A DNA stretch of 64,000 bases from Pleurodeles waltl (Eukaryota; Chordata; Amphibia; Caudata; Salamandridae): positions 1,176,300,863-1,176,364,862 of the forward strand of contig NC_090437.1 of NCBI RefSeq assembly GCF_031143425.1. Reading direction: 5' to 3'. The notes under the pieces were generated by a model. The model searched no databases. It saw only the letters and a program-made list of their open reading frames with translations, and was not told where the DNA came from. How positions within the stretch are numbered: position 1 is the first letter of the stretch; each line of letters starts with the position of its first letter. Below are positions 35,020-46,771 of the stretch, piece by piece. Position numbers and translations under genes: made by a program.

Positions 35020-36158
35020 ATGAATGGTGTTCTGTGTATGCTGTGGGTACGTACCTCTGAGTTGTTTGACTCTGTGCCCACTGTTGTCCTTCATAGGCAC
35101 CGTCCGCCGGGACATGTGAGGAGATGGCGGCATCCTCCGGTGTACCGACCGTTGGTGGACCTGTCGACAATGGAGGAAAGACATGTGATAATCACATACA
35201 GGCTTGACCGTGCCACAATCCAGGAACTGTGTACCCAGTTGGAGCCAGACCTGATGTCAGCTATCCGCCATCCCACAGGAATTCCCCCTCAAGTGCAGGT
35301 GCTGTCACTGCTCCATTTCCTTGCAAGTGGGTCATTTCAAACAACAGTGGCCATAGCATCAGGGATGTCCCAGCCTATGTTTTCCAACGTGTTGTCCAGA
35401 GTGTTGTCTGCCCTGCTGAAACACATGCAGAGCTGCATCGTTTTCCCTCAGGTGGAGGATTTGCCTACAGTGAAAGGTGATTTCTATGCCCTGGGACATA
35501 TACCCAACATCATAGGTGCCATTGACGGGACACATGTGGCTTTGGTCCCCCCCCCCACAGGAGTGAACAGGTGTACACAAACCGGAAGAGTTATCATTAG
35601 ATGAAAGTAGGTTTGGCAGTCCAGTACATCTCCCATGTGAAAGCCATGTTCCCTGGCTCAGTGCATGAAGCCTACATCCTGCGGAATAGCAGCATCCCTT
35701 ATGTGATGGGTCAACTCCAGAGGCACCATGTGTGGCTATTTGGTGAGCACCTGGAAGCTAGTCAGTGGGAATGGTTGTCTGGGGATATCCCTCCAGGTTA
35801 GTGTGTGTCTAACAGTTGTCCCTCGCCATTTGCAGGTCACTCTGGTTACCCCAACCTGTCATGGCTACTGACCCCAGTGAGGAATCCCAGGACAAGGGCA
35901 GAGGAATGCTACAATGAGGCCAATGGGCAAACTAGGAGGGTGATCGAGCGGACCTTCGGCCTCCTGAAGGCCAGGTTCAGGTGCCTCCATATGACAGGTG
36001 GATCCCTATTCTACTCACCAAAGAAGGTGTGCCAGATCATCGTGGCCTGATGTATGCTTCACAACTTGGCTTTGCGACGACAGGTGCCTTTTCTGCTGGA
36101 GGATGGTCCAGATGGCGGTGTTGTGGCAGCTGTGGAGCCTGTGGACAGTGAAGACTAG
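35020..36158 (+). pseudogene. Harbinger transposase (DDE_4/HARBI1-like), inactivated
   Basis: The N-terminal part has YRLDRATIQELCTQLEPDL and the helix-turn-helix-like SGMSQPMFSNVLSRVLSAL. The first catalytic motif is IIGAIDGTHV (about 35,508-35,537). PGSVHEAYILRNSSIP follows, then GHSGYPNLSWLLTPV, where families have GDSGYP, so the second catalytic aspartate reads histidine. The third motif is RRVIERTFGLLKARFR with its glutamate. Breaks: a frame change at the C run 35,549-35,558, a TAG at about 35,590, and a TGA at 36,048-36,050 before the CMLHN motif. A short GT-AG interval at 35,796-35,835 could be a 40-bp intron or decay. The coding sequence appears to end at TAG 36,156-36,158. The enzyme would cut and paste the element. 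Confidence 0.85.
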
Positions 36159-36697
36159 GAAGCAAAGGAAGAAGACATGGACAACAGGGACTCAGTGATC
36201 CAGCAATATTTCCAGTGACACACAGTTAAGAATAGAGACCTGCCTACTACATGTACTTAAACACTACTGCCTCTCTACTGTTTGTCGTTTTCACCCAGTG
36301 TATGGTCACTGAGTTGTCACTTTCCCTTACGATTTCACAGATGTGGGTCCCACTGTGTGACATCTGCTTTGATTCCTCATGGACTAGAGCTGTGTGACAT
36401 AGGTATGTACACATTACCAATGAAAAAGCTTTTTGCCACAGTTATTGCTAATACAGTATTCCAAAATCACAGACAGACTCCAGATTGTTTTGTGCTTTAA
36501 GGGTGTTTATTGAAGTGCTCAATATTGGAGGGGGTTGTAAAATGGTGAGGGGTGATGGCGGAGGAATGTCCATGGCAGAGTCCAGTCTATTAGCCTCACA
36601 TGTGCACTGCCCATATGGGCATAGGAAGTGGAGCTGGGGCAGTTTCAGGATGGAGAGGGTGACAAAGTGGGACAGTAGGATGACAATCAGTGTGGTC

Positions 36698-38216
36698 TCA
36701 TATCTTGGCGGGGGTCTTGGCATCGTTCTCTGTCTTTGTCCTGGATCTCAGGGACCGTTTGCGAGGTGGTTCTCCCTTTGCAGGGGGTGGGGTGCTGGTG
36801 TGGTGGTCCTGTAGCAGGGCGTCCTGTCCACTAGCGTAGGCAGAGGTGGCGGGCAGTTCATCATCCAGGCTAGTGTCAGGGGCCCCTTGTAGTGCCACAG
36901 TGTCCCTCCTGGTGTTGAGTACTTCCTTTAGCACCCCTACGATGGTGCCCATGGTGGAATTGATGGTTCTGAGTTCCTCTCTGAAGCCCATATACTGTTC
37001 CTCCTGCATGCGCTGGATCTCCTGTAACTTGGACAGTACTGTTGCCATCGTCTCCTGGGAGTGGTGGTAGGCTCCCATGATGGAGGAGAGGGCCTCGTGG
37101 AGAATGGGTTCCCTGGGCCTGTTCCCCCCCTGTCGTACAGCAGCCCTCCCAGTTCCCCTGTGTTCCTGGGCCTCCGTCCCCTGGACCGTGTGCCCACTAC
37201 CACTGCCCCCAGGTCCCTGTTGTTGTTGGGGTGGTGGGTTAGCCTGGGTTCCCTGTAGTGGTGGACACACAGCTGATTGACGTGTCCTGGGGACGGAGGT
37301 ATGGGCCCGCTGGGTGGGTGCTGTGCTGGTGTTTCCAGAGGGGGGAAGGTCTGTTGTAGCCTGTGACTGTGTGAGGGGAACCGACTGTCCCGAGGTCCCA
37401 GATGGGCCGGGCTGGTCATCTAGATCCAGTTGGACAGAGGTGCTGTCATCACTGTGGGCTCTTCTGTTGGTGGTGTGGACATGTGTGGACCCTCCTGTCC
37501 GGTGACGTTGGGTAGGGGTCCTGCAGGGGTATAAAAGGATGGTTATTACATCTGTGTGTGTCATGGTGCGCAATGGGTGGGTGACCGTGTACCCCAGTGC
37601 TTGCATTCCTGTGTGGGACCTTGTGTCATGGTGGTTTAGGGGGGTGTATTGGTATGTGCAGTGGGCATGCTTTAGTGATGGGTGTCCATGCTTTGTTGTT
37701 GCATGCAGGGCTTGGTGTTAGGATGTGTGGTTAGTGATGTTGGGACATTTGTGAGGAGTTAGAGTGATGGGGTGAGGGTGGGGGTATGTGCTGGCATGCA
37801 GGTAGGGTGGGGGATGTAATAGTTAAGATTTGACTTGCCAGAGTCCATTCCTCCGCCTACTCCTGCGAGGCTCTCAGGATGCAGAATCGCCAAGACCTGC
37901 TCCTTCCATGTTGTTAGTTGTGGGGGAGGAGGTGGGGGTCCGCCGCCAGTCCGCTGAACTGCCAGGTGGTGTTTTGAGACCACGGAACGCACCTTCCCCG
38001 TAGGTCGTTCCACCTCTTCCTGATGTCATCCCGATTTCTTGGGTGCTGTCCCACTGCGTTGACCCTGTCCACTATTCTTCGCCATAGCTCCATCTTCCTT
38101 GCAATTGAGGTGTGCTGCACCTGTGATCCGAATAGCTTTGGCTCTACCCGGACGATTTCCTCCACCATGACCCTGAGCTTCTCCTCCGAGAACCTGGGGT
38201 GTCTTTGCCGTGCCAT
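36698..38216 (-). CDS. Harbinger accessory gene R: second spliced Myb/SANT-like protein
   Basis: Starts at ATG 38,216-38,214. Exon 1 encodes RFSEEKLRVMVEEIVRVEPK and then IRKRWNDLRGR, a NAIF1/MSANTD-like Myb/SANT domain, then changes frame near 38,000 to a Pro-rich part ending about 37,835 at a possible GC-type donor (GGCAAGT). Exon 2 starts after the acceptor CCCTGCAG at about 37,522 and runs open to 36,698. It has acidic and Gln/Gly-rich text, a helix ILHEALSSIMGAYHHSQETM with the heptad-rich LQEIQRMQEEQYMGFREEL, and a basic tail (PPRKRSLRSRTK) that may be a nuclear localisation signal. It lies tail-to-tail with the transposase, unlike gene L. The intron is inferred from splice-like sites and the frame; the break near 38,000 may be damage. 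Confidence 0.7.
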
Positions 38217-38819
38217 GGGGTGGTGTAGGTGATGTGTGGGGTGGTGTGTGGGGTGATAAGTGTGATGATATTTAGTGGTGTGTGGTGTGCGGTGCGTGTT
38301 AGTTATGTGGGTGATGGTGTTGTGTGCCTGTGGATGCTAGTGTTGTTGATGGTGGTGTCTCTCTCTGGCCTTCGTTCGTGATTTGTTGTAGTAAGGGTTT
38401 GTGGGTGATGTGGGTGTGTGTTTTATATTGTATTGGGTGTGTGGGAGTGGTGTGTGTATGTGTATCAGGTGTGTATATTTTGAATTGTCCAATGTGGCTG
38501 TGTTTTGGAGATGTGTGTGTATTTTGAGAGGGGCGGTGTGTACCGCCCATGGAATACCGCGGTTGAAAGACCGCTGCGTGGATTCGTGGGTCGTGATAGT
38601 GTGGGCGTATTTCTGTTGGCGTGGCGGTGGAGGTTTTGTTTTCACCAGTTTATCACTGACCTTTGGTGTGGCGGACTTGTGTGGGTGTCTGAATTTTGGC
38701 GGATTCCGAGCTGTGGGTCATAATAGCTGTGGCGGAATTCCGCGGCCGCAGCGGTGTGTTGGCGGTCTTCTGCACGGCGGTAAGCGGCTTTTACCGCCAA
38801 TGTTGTAATGACCGTCTGA

Positions 38820-39335
38820 ATGACTTTCGTAGCCTCCATGAACTTGGGTTAGCACTGAGAGAGTGCAGCCCTCTCTCTCACTGCAAGTCAAAAATGAATT
38901 ATTTTGTTTAATCTGGCATTCCCAGTGTTGGGCCACAACAGAGACTTTCTTTCAGGAATGCTGTCATGCATTTATTGACCCATGGAAGTGGCTCTTTTAC
39001 ATCTTCAGTGTTATGTCATTCTCAGGAAAGGTTTTGCCACCAAGAAAAAGTTGAATAGCCACTGTCTACAGTAGCCACCCGTTCCCAAAAACAGCCTGGC
39101 ATTTTTCTGTGTTTTCAGGAGGATTTATCTTTAAGATCATCTCTACTCTCTCTGGACACTTTTCTCATTCCTTTTTCAATAATGTGTTATTGCAGTTTTG
39201 AAATACTTTGTCCCTGTTTTCAGCCAAATGATTTAGCAGTGCTATGGAATCAACCTGTCAAATATTTTAGTACTTAATGCAAGTAAAAGATCGTCAATGT
39301 ACTATATCAGAACCAAATGTCCGGGCAATACCAAG
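38820..39335 (-). pseudogene. ERV reverse transcriptase palm remnant
   Basis: On the minus strand bases 39,301-39,290 encode YIDD, followed by LLLALSTK, the retroviral RT catalytic box. The codon just before it is TAG (39,304-39,302), a stop where such enzymes usually have glutamine. The fragment lies between the solo LTR on its right and the Harbinger element on its left, which shows that these two insertions split one pol gene. Confidence 0.8.
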
Positions 39336-41409
39336 TGTTAGACCTGACAGCCTTAGGGTGGTCTTCCCCTAACCTTTTGCCTGCCTCCCTCCACTTTTCT
39401 GACACTGTTTTTGCTGGTTTTCTAACTTTGTGCACTTTACCACTGCTAACCAGTGCTAAAGTGCATATGCTCTCTCCCTTAAACATGGTAAGATTGGTTC
39501 ATTCCCAATTGACATATTTGATTTACTTAGAAGTCCCTAGTAAAGTGCACTACATGTGCCTAGGGCCTGTAAATTGAATGCTACTAGTGGGCCTGCAGCA
39601 CTGGTTGTGCCACCCACACAAGTAGCACCTTAACCATGTCTCAGGCCTGCCATTGCAATGCAAGGGTGTGCAGTTTCACTGCCACTTCGACTTAGTATTT
39701 AAAAGTACTTGCCAAGCCTGAAACAACTCTTTTTCTACATATGTCACCCCTAAGGTAGGCCCTAGGTAAGCAATAGGGCAGAGTGCTATGTAGATAAAAG
39801 GCAAGACATGTACATGTGTGGTTTATATGTCCAGGTAGTGGAAAACTCCTACATTTGTTTTCCACTACTGTGAGGCCTGCTCCTCTCATAGGATAGCATT
39901 AGGGCTACCCTCATATACTGTTTGAGCAGTGGTAGATTCTGATCAGAAAGGGATAACCAGGTCATATTTAGTATTGCCAGAATGGTAATAGAAAGTCCTA
40001 CTTATTTGTGAAGTTGGATTGTATATTACTATTTTAGAAATGCCACTTTTAGAAAGTGAGCATTTCTCTGCACTGAAAATCCATCTGTGTCTTACAGCCT
40101 GTCTCCAATCAACGTCTGGATGGGGCTGGTTGGCCGCTTCCTTGTGCACCACAAACACAGGACACTCAGTCACACCTGCACTCATCTGCATACTGAATGG
40201 GTCTTCCTGGGCTGGAAAGGTGATGGACCTGACACATCTCAAAGGCTAGTGGCCTGCCCTCACATAATGGACTGCCAAACCCCCTACTGGGACCCTGGCA
40301 GACAGTCCTGTGCTGTAAGGGGAACTTGTGCACTTCAAAACCACTCTTTGAAGTCATTTTTGGGGATATAAACTGGGTCCCTGACCCCCACCAACTCAGA
40401 CACTTCTGGACCTGAACCTGCAACCTGTCAAGCGGAACTGCCTGGCTGCCCAAAAGACTCATCTGCACTGTTTTGCTGAGAAGGACTGCTGCCCTGCTGT
40501 TGCCCTGCTGCCCTCTGACTTTGCTGAGAAGTGCTCTCCAAGGACTTGGATTGAGCTTGCCTCCTGTTTTCTGAAGTCTCAGGGCCAAAAAGACAACATC
40601 TCTTCAGGAAACTCCTTGTATGCCAAAAATATGATGCACAGCCTGCCGGAAATGACGCACAGACGTTTTGCATCCGAGAAATCTCTGCACAGCTGACCCG
40701 GAACGACGCAGCCCGACTTCCCCAGTGAAGATTTGATGCAGCGCCTGCCTTGAAACTGGAAATTCGAGGCACACCCCTGCTGGATGGACCCACAGCCAAA
40801 CCGGAACAATGCAGCTGACTCCCTCAGCGGAAAACCAATGCAGCGCCTGCCGTGCAACAGAAAATTCGACACATTGCCATACTGGACTGACGCAATGCCT
40901 GTGACTTCTTCCAGCACTCCCAGTATTTCTCTGCATCGTCCCTGGGTGTCAAAAAGATCTCTGCATCACAGTGAAGAATCAAGACTGTGCACCGAACAAT
41001 GGCGCAAAGCACCTTTCAGTATGGAAAGAAATGACGCACTGTCTGTGCCGCTTCAGAAAATCCAAGGCAGGCCCTATTTTTCCACGCATCTCCTCCTGTG
41101 GTCTCCATGCATGTTATTTTTGCAAAAGTGATATGTCAACTTGTGTTTATTGAAACTTTATCGTTTTGAGCTTAATTTAATTAGATAAATATCATATAGT
41201 TTTCTAAACCTGTGTGGTGTATTTTTTGTGGTATTTTCAGTCTGTTACTGTATGATTTATTGCATAAATACTTTACACATTGCCTTCTAAATTAAGCCTG
41301 ACTGCTCACTGCCAAGCTACCAGAGATTGTGACCTACCCTGACTCGGATTGTGGTCCCTCTTTGGACAAAGGTGTATACCTCTGCCAACTAGAGACTCCA
41401 TTTCTAGCA
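39336..41409. mobile_element. Solo LTR, 2,074 bp, inserted in ERV RT
   Basis: It begins TGTTAGACCTGACAGCC and ends ACTCCATTTCTAGCA, so the ends are TGTTAGA/TCTAGCA inverted partners. It is flanked by perfect 5-bp duplications CCAAG (39,331-39,335 and 41,410-41,414). There is no internal coding region, so it is most likely a solo LTR left by recombination. A degenerate internal repeat with GATGCAGCGCCTGCC spans about 40,640-40,910. A TATTTAAA stretch near 39,696 could be a TATA box for plus-strand transcription. Confidence 0.85.
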
Positions 41410-41414
41410 CCAAG

Positions 41415-41960
41415 AATTCTAGATTCTTTTTCAGTATCTGATTAAAAAGGCATGGACTCTGTCTACCCTTTATGGACATGACACTACATGAATACCGTCT
41501 CTAGAGACATGAAGGAAAGTAAGAATTAACTGTCTTTGTGTAAAGGTTCAGAAAAGAAAAACAGACAATGATTAATCATAGTGAACAATTCACCTGTACA
41601 TGGAATCTGGTAAAATATGGTTGCTGGATTTGGAGTCACAGGACAACAAGGGACTACAATTTCATTCATTGTATGCCGGCCCTGCACTCTCCTACATTTC
41701 CCACTTGATTTTTATAATCCCATAATTGGTGAAGTGCATGGACCTCCAAGTAGCTCCCTCAGAAAGCCTTTCTTGAGCATTTCATTGGTCAAAGGCATAA
41801 TGGCTTTTATCATTTACGGAGTCATTGTGTAGGGTAGTGTTCTTGGCAAGACTGAATTAGGCTTTAAATTTATTATGACTGGCTAAACTCCCTTGATCAA
41901 TCCAATATCCATTCCTGTCACATCCCAAACTTCAGGTCTACCTTTTTTGATTAGCTCACT
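41415..41960 (-). pseudogene. ERV reverse transcriptase N-terminal remnant
   Basis: Minus-strand text near 41,930-41,830 contains GMDIGLIKG and INLKPNSVLPR-like words matching the start of gamma/epsilon-type RT, where the mature enzyme begins after the protease. Several stops follow. It is placed by order: protease to its right, and RT palm across the solo LTR to its left. Confidence 0.5.
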
Positions 41961-42059
41961 GGGCAAATTATTTATCACCAACATGGGATAGAATTCTGCT
42001 GTTTCTTTTGAGTCAAATTTAAACTCAATGTCATCGTTATTTGTTTGAAATTCACTTCT

Positions 42060-42345
42060 ATTTGGTGTACAAAGGCTAGTGCAATTTAACTTGCACAGTA
42101 AATCCCTTGATAAAAAAATTAACAGGTCTTGAATAGCACACTACAATTTGATGTATTTCTTCAAAATACTCTATTTTTACAGATACTTCTTCTGAAGTCG
42201 GGTTGATAACGTGTTTATTAGCACTCTACAACTTGTATTTCTCTTCCAGAGAGTGGTTGCCATGCCACTTCTGCTGCTGGCCCAGTGGGACGGGTAGCTT
42301 CAGTGTCAATAACAAATGGCATTTGGTGGCCTTTCACACTTCCAT
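42060..42345 (-). pseudogene. ERV protease remnant
   Basis: Minus-strand codons at 42,307-42,296 read DTEA in the context FVIDTEATR, where retroviral proteases have DTGA, so the catalytic loop glycine is changed. About 200 bp on, RDLLCKLNCT matches the protease C-terminal helix. The frame is broken between. It would have processed Gag-Pol. Confidence 0.65.
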
Positions 42346-42863
42346 CTAACTATGATCCATTCTGGACTACCTCTAAGGTTGCACCAAGCATGCAATCTGC
42401 CTCCCCCCTCGGGCACCATCATTGTGACATGCCACAATTCGGCATCTCGCTGTTATTAATCATGGAGAATTGTTGAATTGCATTTGAATTTTATGCCTGC
42501 ATCATATTTTGATTTCTTCTGGGTAACTGATTTTGATAAATGTAGTCTATTTGCTTGTGGCATGGGTAGAGTTTGGTTCTGGTGTTCTAAAGGGACTTGC
42601 ATTTGTCACATTAGGACATTTGGAATTTGAGCTAGATTCACATCTTGCATCTGATTATTTAGATGTCTATCTAGATTAAATCAACACTCACATTTCCAAT
42701 GCCCCACCCTATCGTTCATGTAACAGGATTACATTTTTTTCAGCCTTGTACACTCAACACCTGTACAAGGATGCTCTGAAATTCCCCTTCCTTTACCATG
42801 TGACATCTTCATTCCTCCCTGCATTCCTGCTTGAACTCCACTTGATGATAATCCCCTCATATC

Positions 42864-44907
42864 TTAAACTGCACTGGCATTCTCAACAAGTGACTGGTTC
42901 TGGAACCATTGTTGCGCAAACTTCATCTGAGCTAGCATAAATTTCTCTTTAATTTTCTGCTGCTTCATCTCTTGCTCATCATTACAATACTGTGCATACT
43001 TTAAAATCTCATCCAAAGTCTTTGTCTGCCAACAAATCACATTTTGCTGTGTATTCTGACAAATCTCTGACCTCAAGTCAAGCACAAGCTGTGTAATGAA
43101 AAACCCTATGTCTGCTGGATCCAGATGTGTCTGCCCTGTATGCTGTTGGAAAACCTTCATCAATCATTCATACAATTCATGCACAGTTTCTTTGAATTCC
43201 TGTTGTATTAATTTCAGCTTCAAATAGTCCAGATCTTTAGGTAGGACTCTAACTTTCAATAACATTATCGCCTTATTGCACGTGGTCATTCCCACAGGCG
43301 ACAGTGCATTAGTAACAGGGTCACTTGGAGGTTCTGTCTTAGGCCAATGAACAGCAATCTTATATTCTGCTCACAAGTCACTCGGAACCACAATGCCAAA
43401 TAAGGTATTCCAATCAATCCACAGTACTTTAGACAATTTCACAAATCTCTCATCCCGTGCACACCACTGCACTGGACTTTCTCTCAGTTTTGGAAAATTG
43501 TTTGTGAATGTTATAAGGTCTCCCGTGCTCCAAGGGACATGTACATGTACATACCTTACACCTGGTGCTTCCCTTAAAAGATACACTGAAACTAAATACC
43601 GCTTTCCTGACTACTCTTCCTGATTTTTTTCCCTTCATCCTCCTCAGCTTTTTTCTTGTCTTTTTTGTGCCATTTAGTTGTATATTTATCCATCTCACTC
43701 CATTTATGTACACATTTTCTTAATTAGGTGAGATTAATTTATAACCCTGGAGAGCCCATGTTCTCAATAGATTTATCATCTAGCTGCACTCTGAAGATTC
43801 TCTGCAGAGGTACACTTTTAGAAATGTCAACATCTTAATTATTTATTTGCCAATTCAGTTAACTGATCATGTACCATGGCAGCCTTTTTTGTGATTTGTT
43901 TACAAAAGTAAACCAATACTTACACCCTTGGTAAGATTTCTTCTTCTTTGACTTGCAATAGTGGCACATCTAAAGATCTTTCTCCCTGAGGAACTGGACT
44001 GGTCTGGTCTCTACACTCTTACTGGTGCTCAGCCTTTCTGCATCCTTGACCTTTGTACGGTTTCTGACAGCTTAATCGAACTAAGGAGTAAGTAAACCTA
44101 CATCAACATCTCCTTCACTTGGAAATATGTGCGTCGTAAAGACAAATCACCCCCTCCCCCTAATGCCTGAATGGTCTGTGGTAGAGTTCACAACAATCTG
44201 TGAATTCTGTGAAGTTGAGATAAATGAATTACTGGAGTATCATCAGCTGCTGGTTAAACCACTGTAGTTGGTGTAACCTGTGCAGGTACCATCTGTTGAG
44301 TAACTAATCCACTCACCTGTGCAGTTGTGACCATGTTAGCAGGAACGTTTGCTAGAGATATTTTCTGAGATGTTCTAATTTGTGCAGGAGCACTAATAAC
44401 TGCATGTTGTATCACATGCTGTGCAATTAGAGGCTGTGCTAATACTGGCTGTGGTAAAAGTGGCTGTACCTTTACAGGCATCTCTGTTTGCATCTGACTA
44501 CTAATCTGCAAGATTTTAGAATCTGCAGGAGATGTGGAAGTAACTACATCAGTTATGGATGTATTTCCATCAGATATTCTAGGTTCCACATATGGTGGTG
44601 GACATTTTGATAGCATTTCTTCCAAAATATCATCTCCAGGATCTGAATCTGTGTCAACCTTTTGCTCAACCTTAGTTTCACTCTCACCCATGAATTACTT
44701 CCTTGCAGACCTTTCAAAATCTCTTGTTTTATCTGTTTCTTCTTTTGTATACAAGAGGTTCAGTGTACCTCCTTCAGCTAAATCTTTCCTCCATAACTGT
44801 GCTATGTGATCCCAGACTGTATCCACATGATCTTTTACAGCACTTTTAATTGCCCTTTCCCATTCACATAGTGTTTCAAACTGCGCAGGTCTAGGAGGTG
44901 TCTTCAT
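42864..44907 (-). pseudogene. ERV gag remnant (matrix, late domain, capsid)
   Basis: The ATG at 44,907 opens a matrix-like segment (WERAIKSAVKDHVDTVWDHI) with one TAA at 44,695-44,697, then continues in frame to 44,254. That part has a PPPY late-domain motif in CPPPYVEP (about 44,601-44,590), used by retroviruses to recruit host budding factors, then a Pro/Gln/Val-rich spacer. Capsid pieces are at 43,586-43,371 (VPWSTGDLITFTNNFPKLRE) and 43,163-42,864 (LVLDLRSEICQNTQQ, then a heptad-like helix). The pattern resembles gamma/epsilon-type gag. No nucleocapsid zinc knuckle was recognised. It is interrupted by frameshifts and stops. Confidence 0.8.
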
Positions 44908-45199
44908 ATCATATTAGACATCTCTCAATTTTCCAATAATTCCCAAATTAAATGATCCCCACCTATGGAATTGCAATGTCTCTTCATTTTCAGTGACCTT
45001 ACACATTCTCAAAGCCAAAGACATATATGTTACCCTCTCTCAACCATCATATGAAATGCTGGCATACTCTGGAGGCGTCTCCTTGCCTTCTCTAACTGGA
45101 ATCACTATATCACCTCTTATTATTCTCCTGATAGCCTTTGAAAATTTCATCATTTTGGCTTTAAATGCTTCAAATCAAATGCCAAAATATCAGTGTCTA
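44908..45199 (-). other. ERV leader, part 1
   Basis: Non-coding stretch between gag and the inverted-repeat element inserted at 45,200. Nothing further is recognised. Confidence 0.5.
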
Positions 45200-45922
45200 G
45201 GGGCCAGATGTATCAAAGCTTTTTGCATTTGCAAATGGTGCGAATGCACGTTTGCGAATGCAAAAAGCCATTTCAGAATGTATCAAAGTCATTCTGAAAG
45301 CAATTTTAAGGAATCGCTAAAATAGCGATTCCTTAAAATTGCGACCCTGTTTAGAGAGTCGCAAGTTACGACTCTCTAAATAAGAAATCACAAATAAGGA
45401 TTCCTTATTTGCGATTTCTAAAGCACATGTAAGAAGTAATTCCTTAATGTGAATTGGGTATTAAGGAATCGCTATTTACCACCAAGTTGAACTTGGTGGT
45501 AACCATGTGCAAATTTTAAAAATGCATTTAAAATGCATTTTTACAATTTACATGTAAAGCACACATGCCCTTTTGGCATGTGTGCACCTTACATGTTCTA
45601 AAAAAATATTTTGAGGTGCAGCAGAGGGGATCTAAGGCCCCCAGCACCCTGGACTTTGCATTTCCAAAAATTGCAAAGTCCAGTTAGGAATTCGCAATTT
45701 GGGTCATGCAAAATATTCGCAAATATGGGCCGACAGGCCCATAGATGCGAATGGGGGCCGGTATCGCAATTTGCGATTCGGTAATAGCATTTGCGATTTT
45801 TAAGAAATCGCTATTACTGAATCGCAAATGTGATACATTGCATTTTGTGAATCAGAAATAACGATTTCTTAAAAATCGCTATTTCCGATTCGCAAAAGGC
45901 ATTCTTGATACATCTGGCCCTA
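45200..45922. mobile_element. 723-bp inverted-repeat DNA element in the ERV leader
   Basis: The ends GGGGCCAGATGTATCAAAG and, inverted, TAGGGCCAGATGTATCAAG form terminal inverted repeats. The flanks AGTGTCTA (45,192-45,199) and AGTGTGTA (45,923-45,930) match at 7 of 8 bases, suggesting an 8-bp duplication as made by hAT transposases. The interior is AT-rich with many nested short palindromes around GCGATT/AATCGC words. It has no coding capacity. Confidence 0.75.
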
Positions 45923-46754
45923 AGTGTGTAGAATCTGTTCCATATACGTCAGAGCTCTAACCCCCCTTTTATCAAATCACAATACCGTTTAGAAGTACAA
46001 TCAACCAATAACTATGTGTCACTTGCCGAACTTTAATCAGTCTCAGCTCGACTCCACACAGACTAACAAATATCAGCCAGGCACACTATTACGTCACAAC
46101 TCATTCATCATATCAGTTCACCCTCCTTTACAATTTTCACCTTGCTAACAGACAAATGAAAATCTTACTGTTAAACAATACAAAAATGATTTCAATTCCT
46201 GTCTGCCTAAAGGTAACTTTTCAGATTCTCAGTCATGAAAAAAATCACTATTCACAGCAGTGAGTTCTCAACTTTTGGGAAATCATCTATTTAGTGCTCA
46301 GTCACCTTTGTGCATCAGGCTCTCCAACATTGATTCAATATTAGTACAATCACCACAAAGTTTTATTATGTCCCTATTTTTTGTGCAAAGACGACCACAT
46401 CTCATGACTTATTCTTTCCCTAGCAGACAATTTTTCTTAACTGCACTTATCTGACCTGGCGATCTTAGACTATGTGAAGTCTGATAATCCCTTTATCTTC
46501 TCAACAGAGCAACTTACAACATAACACAGCAATTTAAATCCAAATTAGCATAAAACACATTACAATTACACATGTCTATCAAAGCAACAACCCTACTGAT
46601 AGTCACACCCGTCAAATATTTTTCACCAAGTCTGGGTCCACCAACTGTAACTACTTTGGAAACTGCACCTCATCAGTCTTTGCAATCAGGCTCAGGCACT
46701 GACTCCCCACCTTCTTTTTAATTAATGCAGCTTATTTTTCCCTAACACTCATAA
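45923..46754 (-). other. ERV leader, part 2
   Basis: Non-coding sequence between the inverted-repeat element and the primer binding site. No packaging structure or ORF was recognised. The leader totals more than 1 kb. Confidence 0.5.
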
Positions 46755-46771
46755 CCTTCCCTCTGCTACCA
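46755..46771 (-). promoter_or_regulatory. ERV primer binding site, initiator-Met tRNA type
   Basis: On the minus strand, six bases after the LTR end, the sequence reads TGGTAGCAGAGGGAAGG. The first 12 bases are the exact complement of the 3' end of vertebrate initiator methionine tRNA (CCTCTGCTACCA). Reverse transcription would start here. The exact match in an old element supports the assignment and fixes the 5' LTR boundary at 46,778. Confidence 0.75.

Larger units (their letters stand above)
30120..38816. mobile_element. Harbinger (PIF) DNA transposon, 8.7 kb, full length
   Basis: The left end GGTGGTCATTACAACCCTGG and the inverted right end GACGGTCATTACAACATTGG are related terminal repeats. 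TAA lies outside the left end and TGA outside the right end, consistent with a TWA-type duplication with one change. It carries a broken DDE transposase gene on the plus strand (35,020-36,158) and two separate minus-strand genes with Myb/SANT-like domains (31,964-34,647 and 36,698-38,216). GGCGG-rich subterminal sequence is present at both ends. It is inserted in ERV pol between RT palm and RNase H. The family normally moves by cut-and-paste. Confidence 0.9.

Noticed and set aside
38221..38545. TG-rich stretch considered as a tandem array
   Set aside because: Irregular GTG-rich low complexity with no fixed period.
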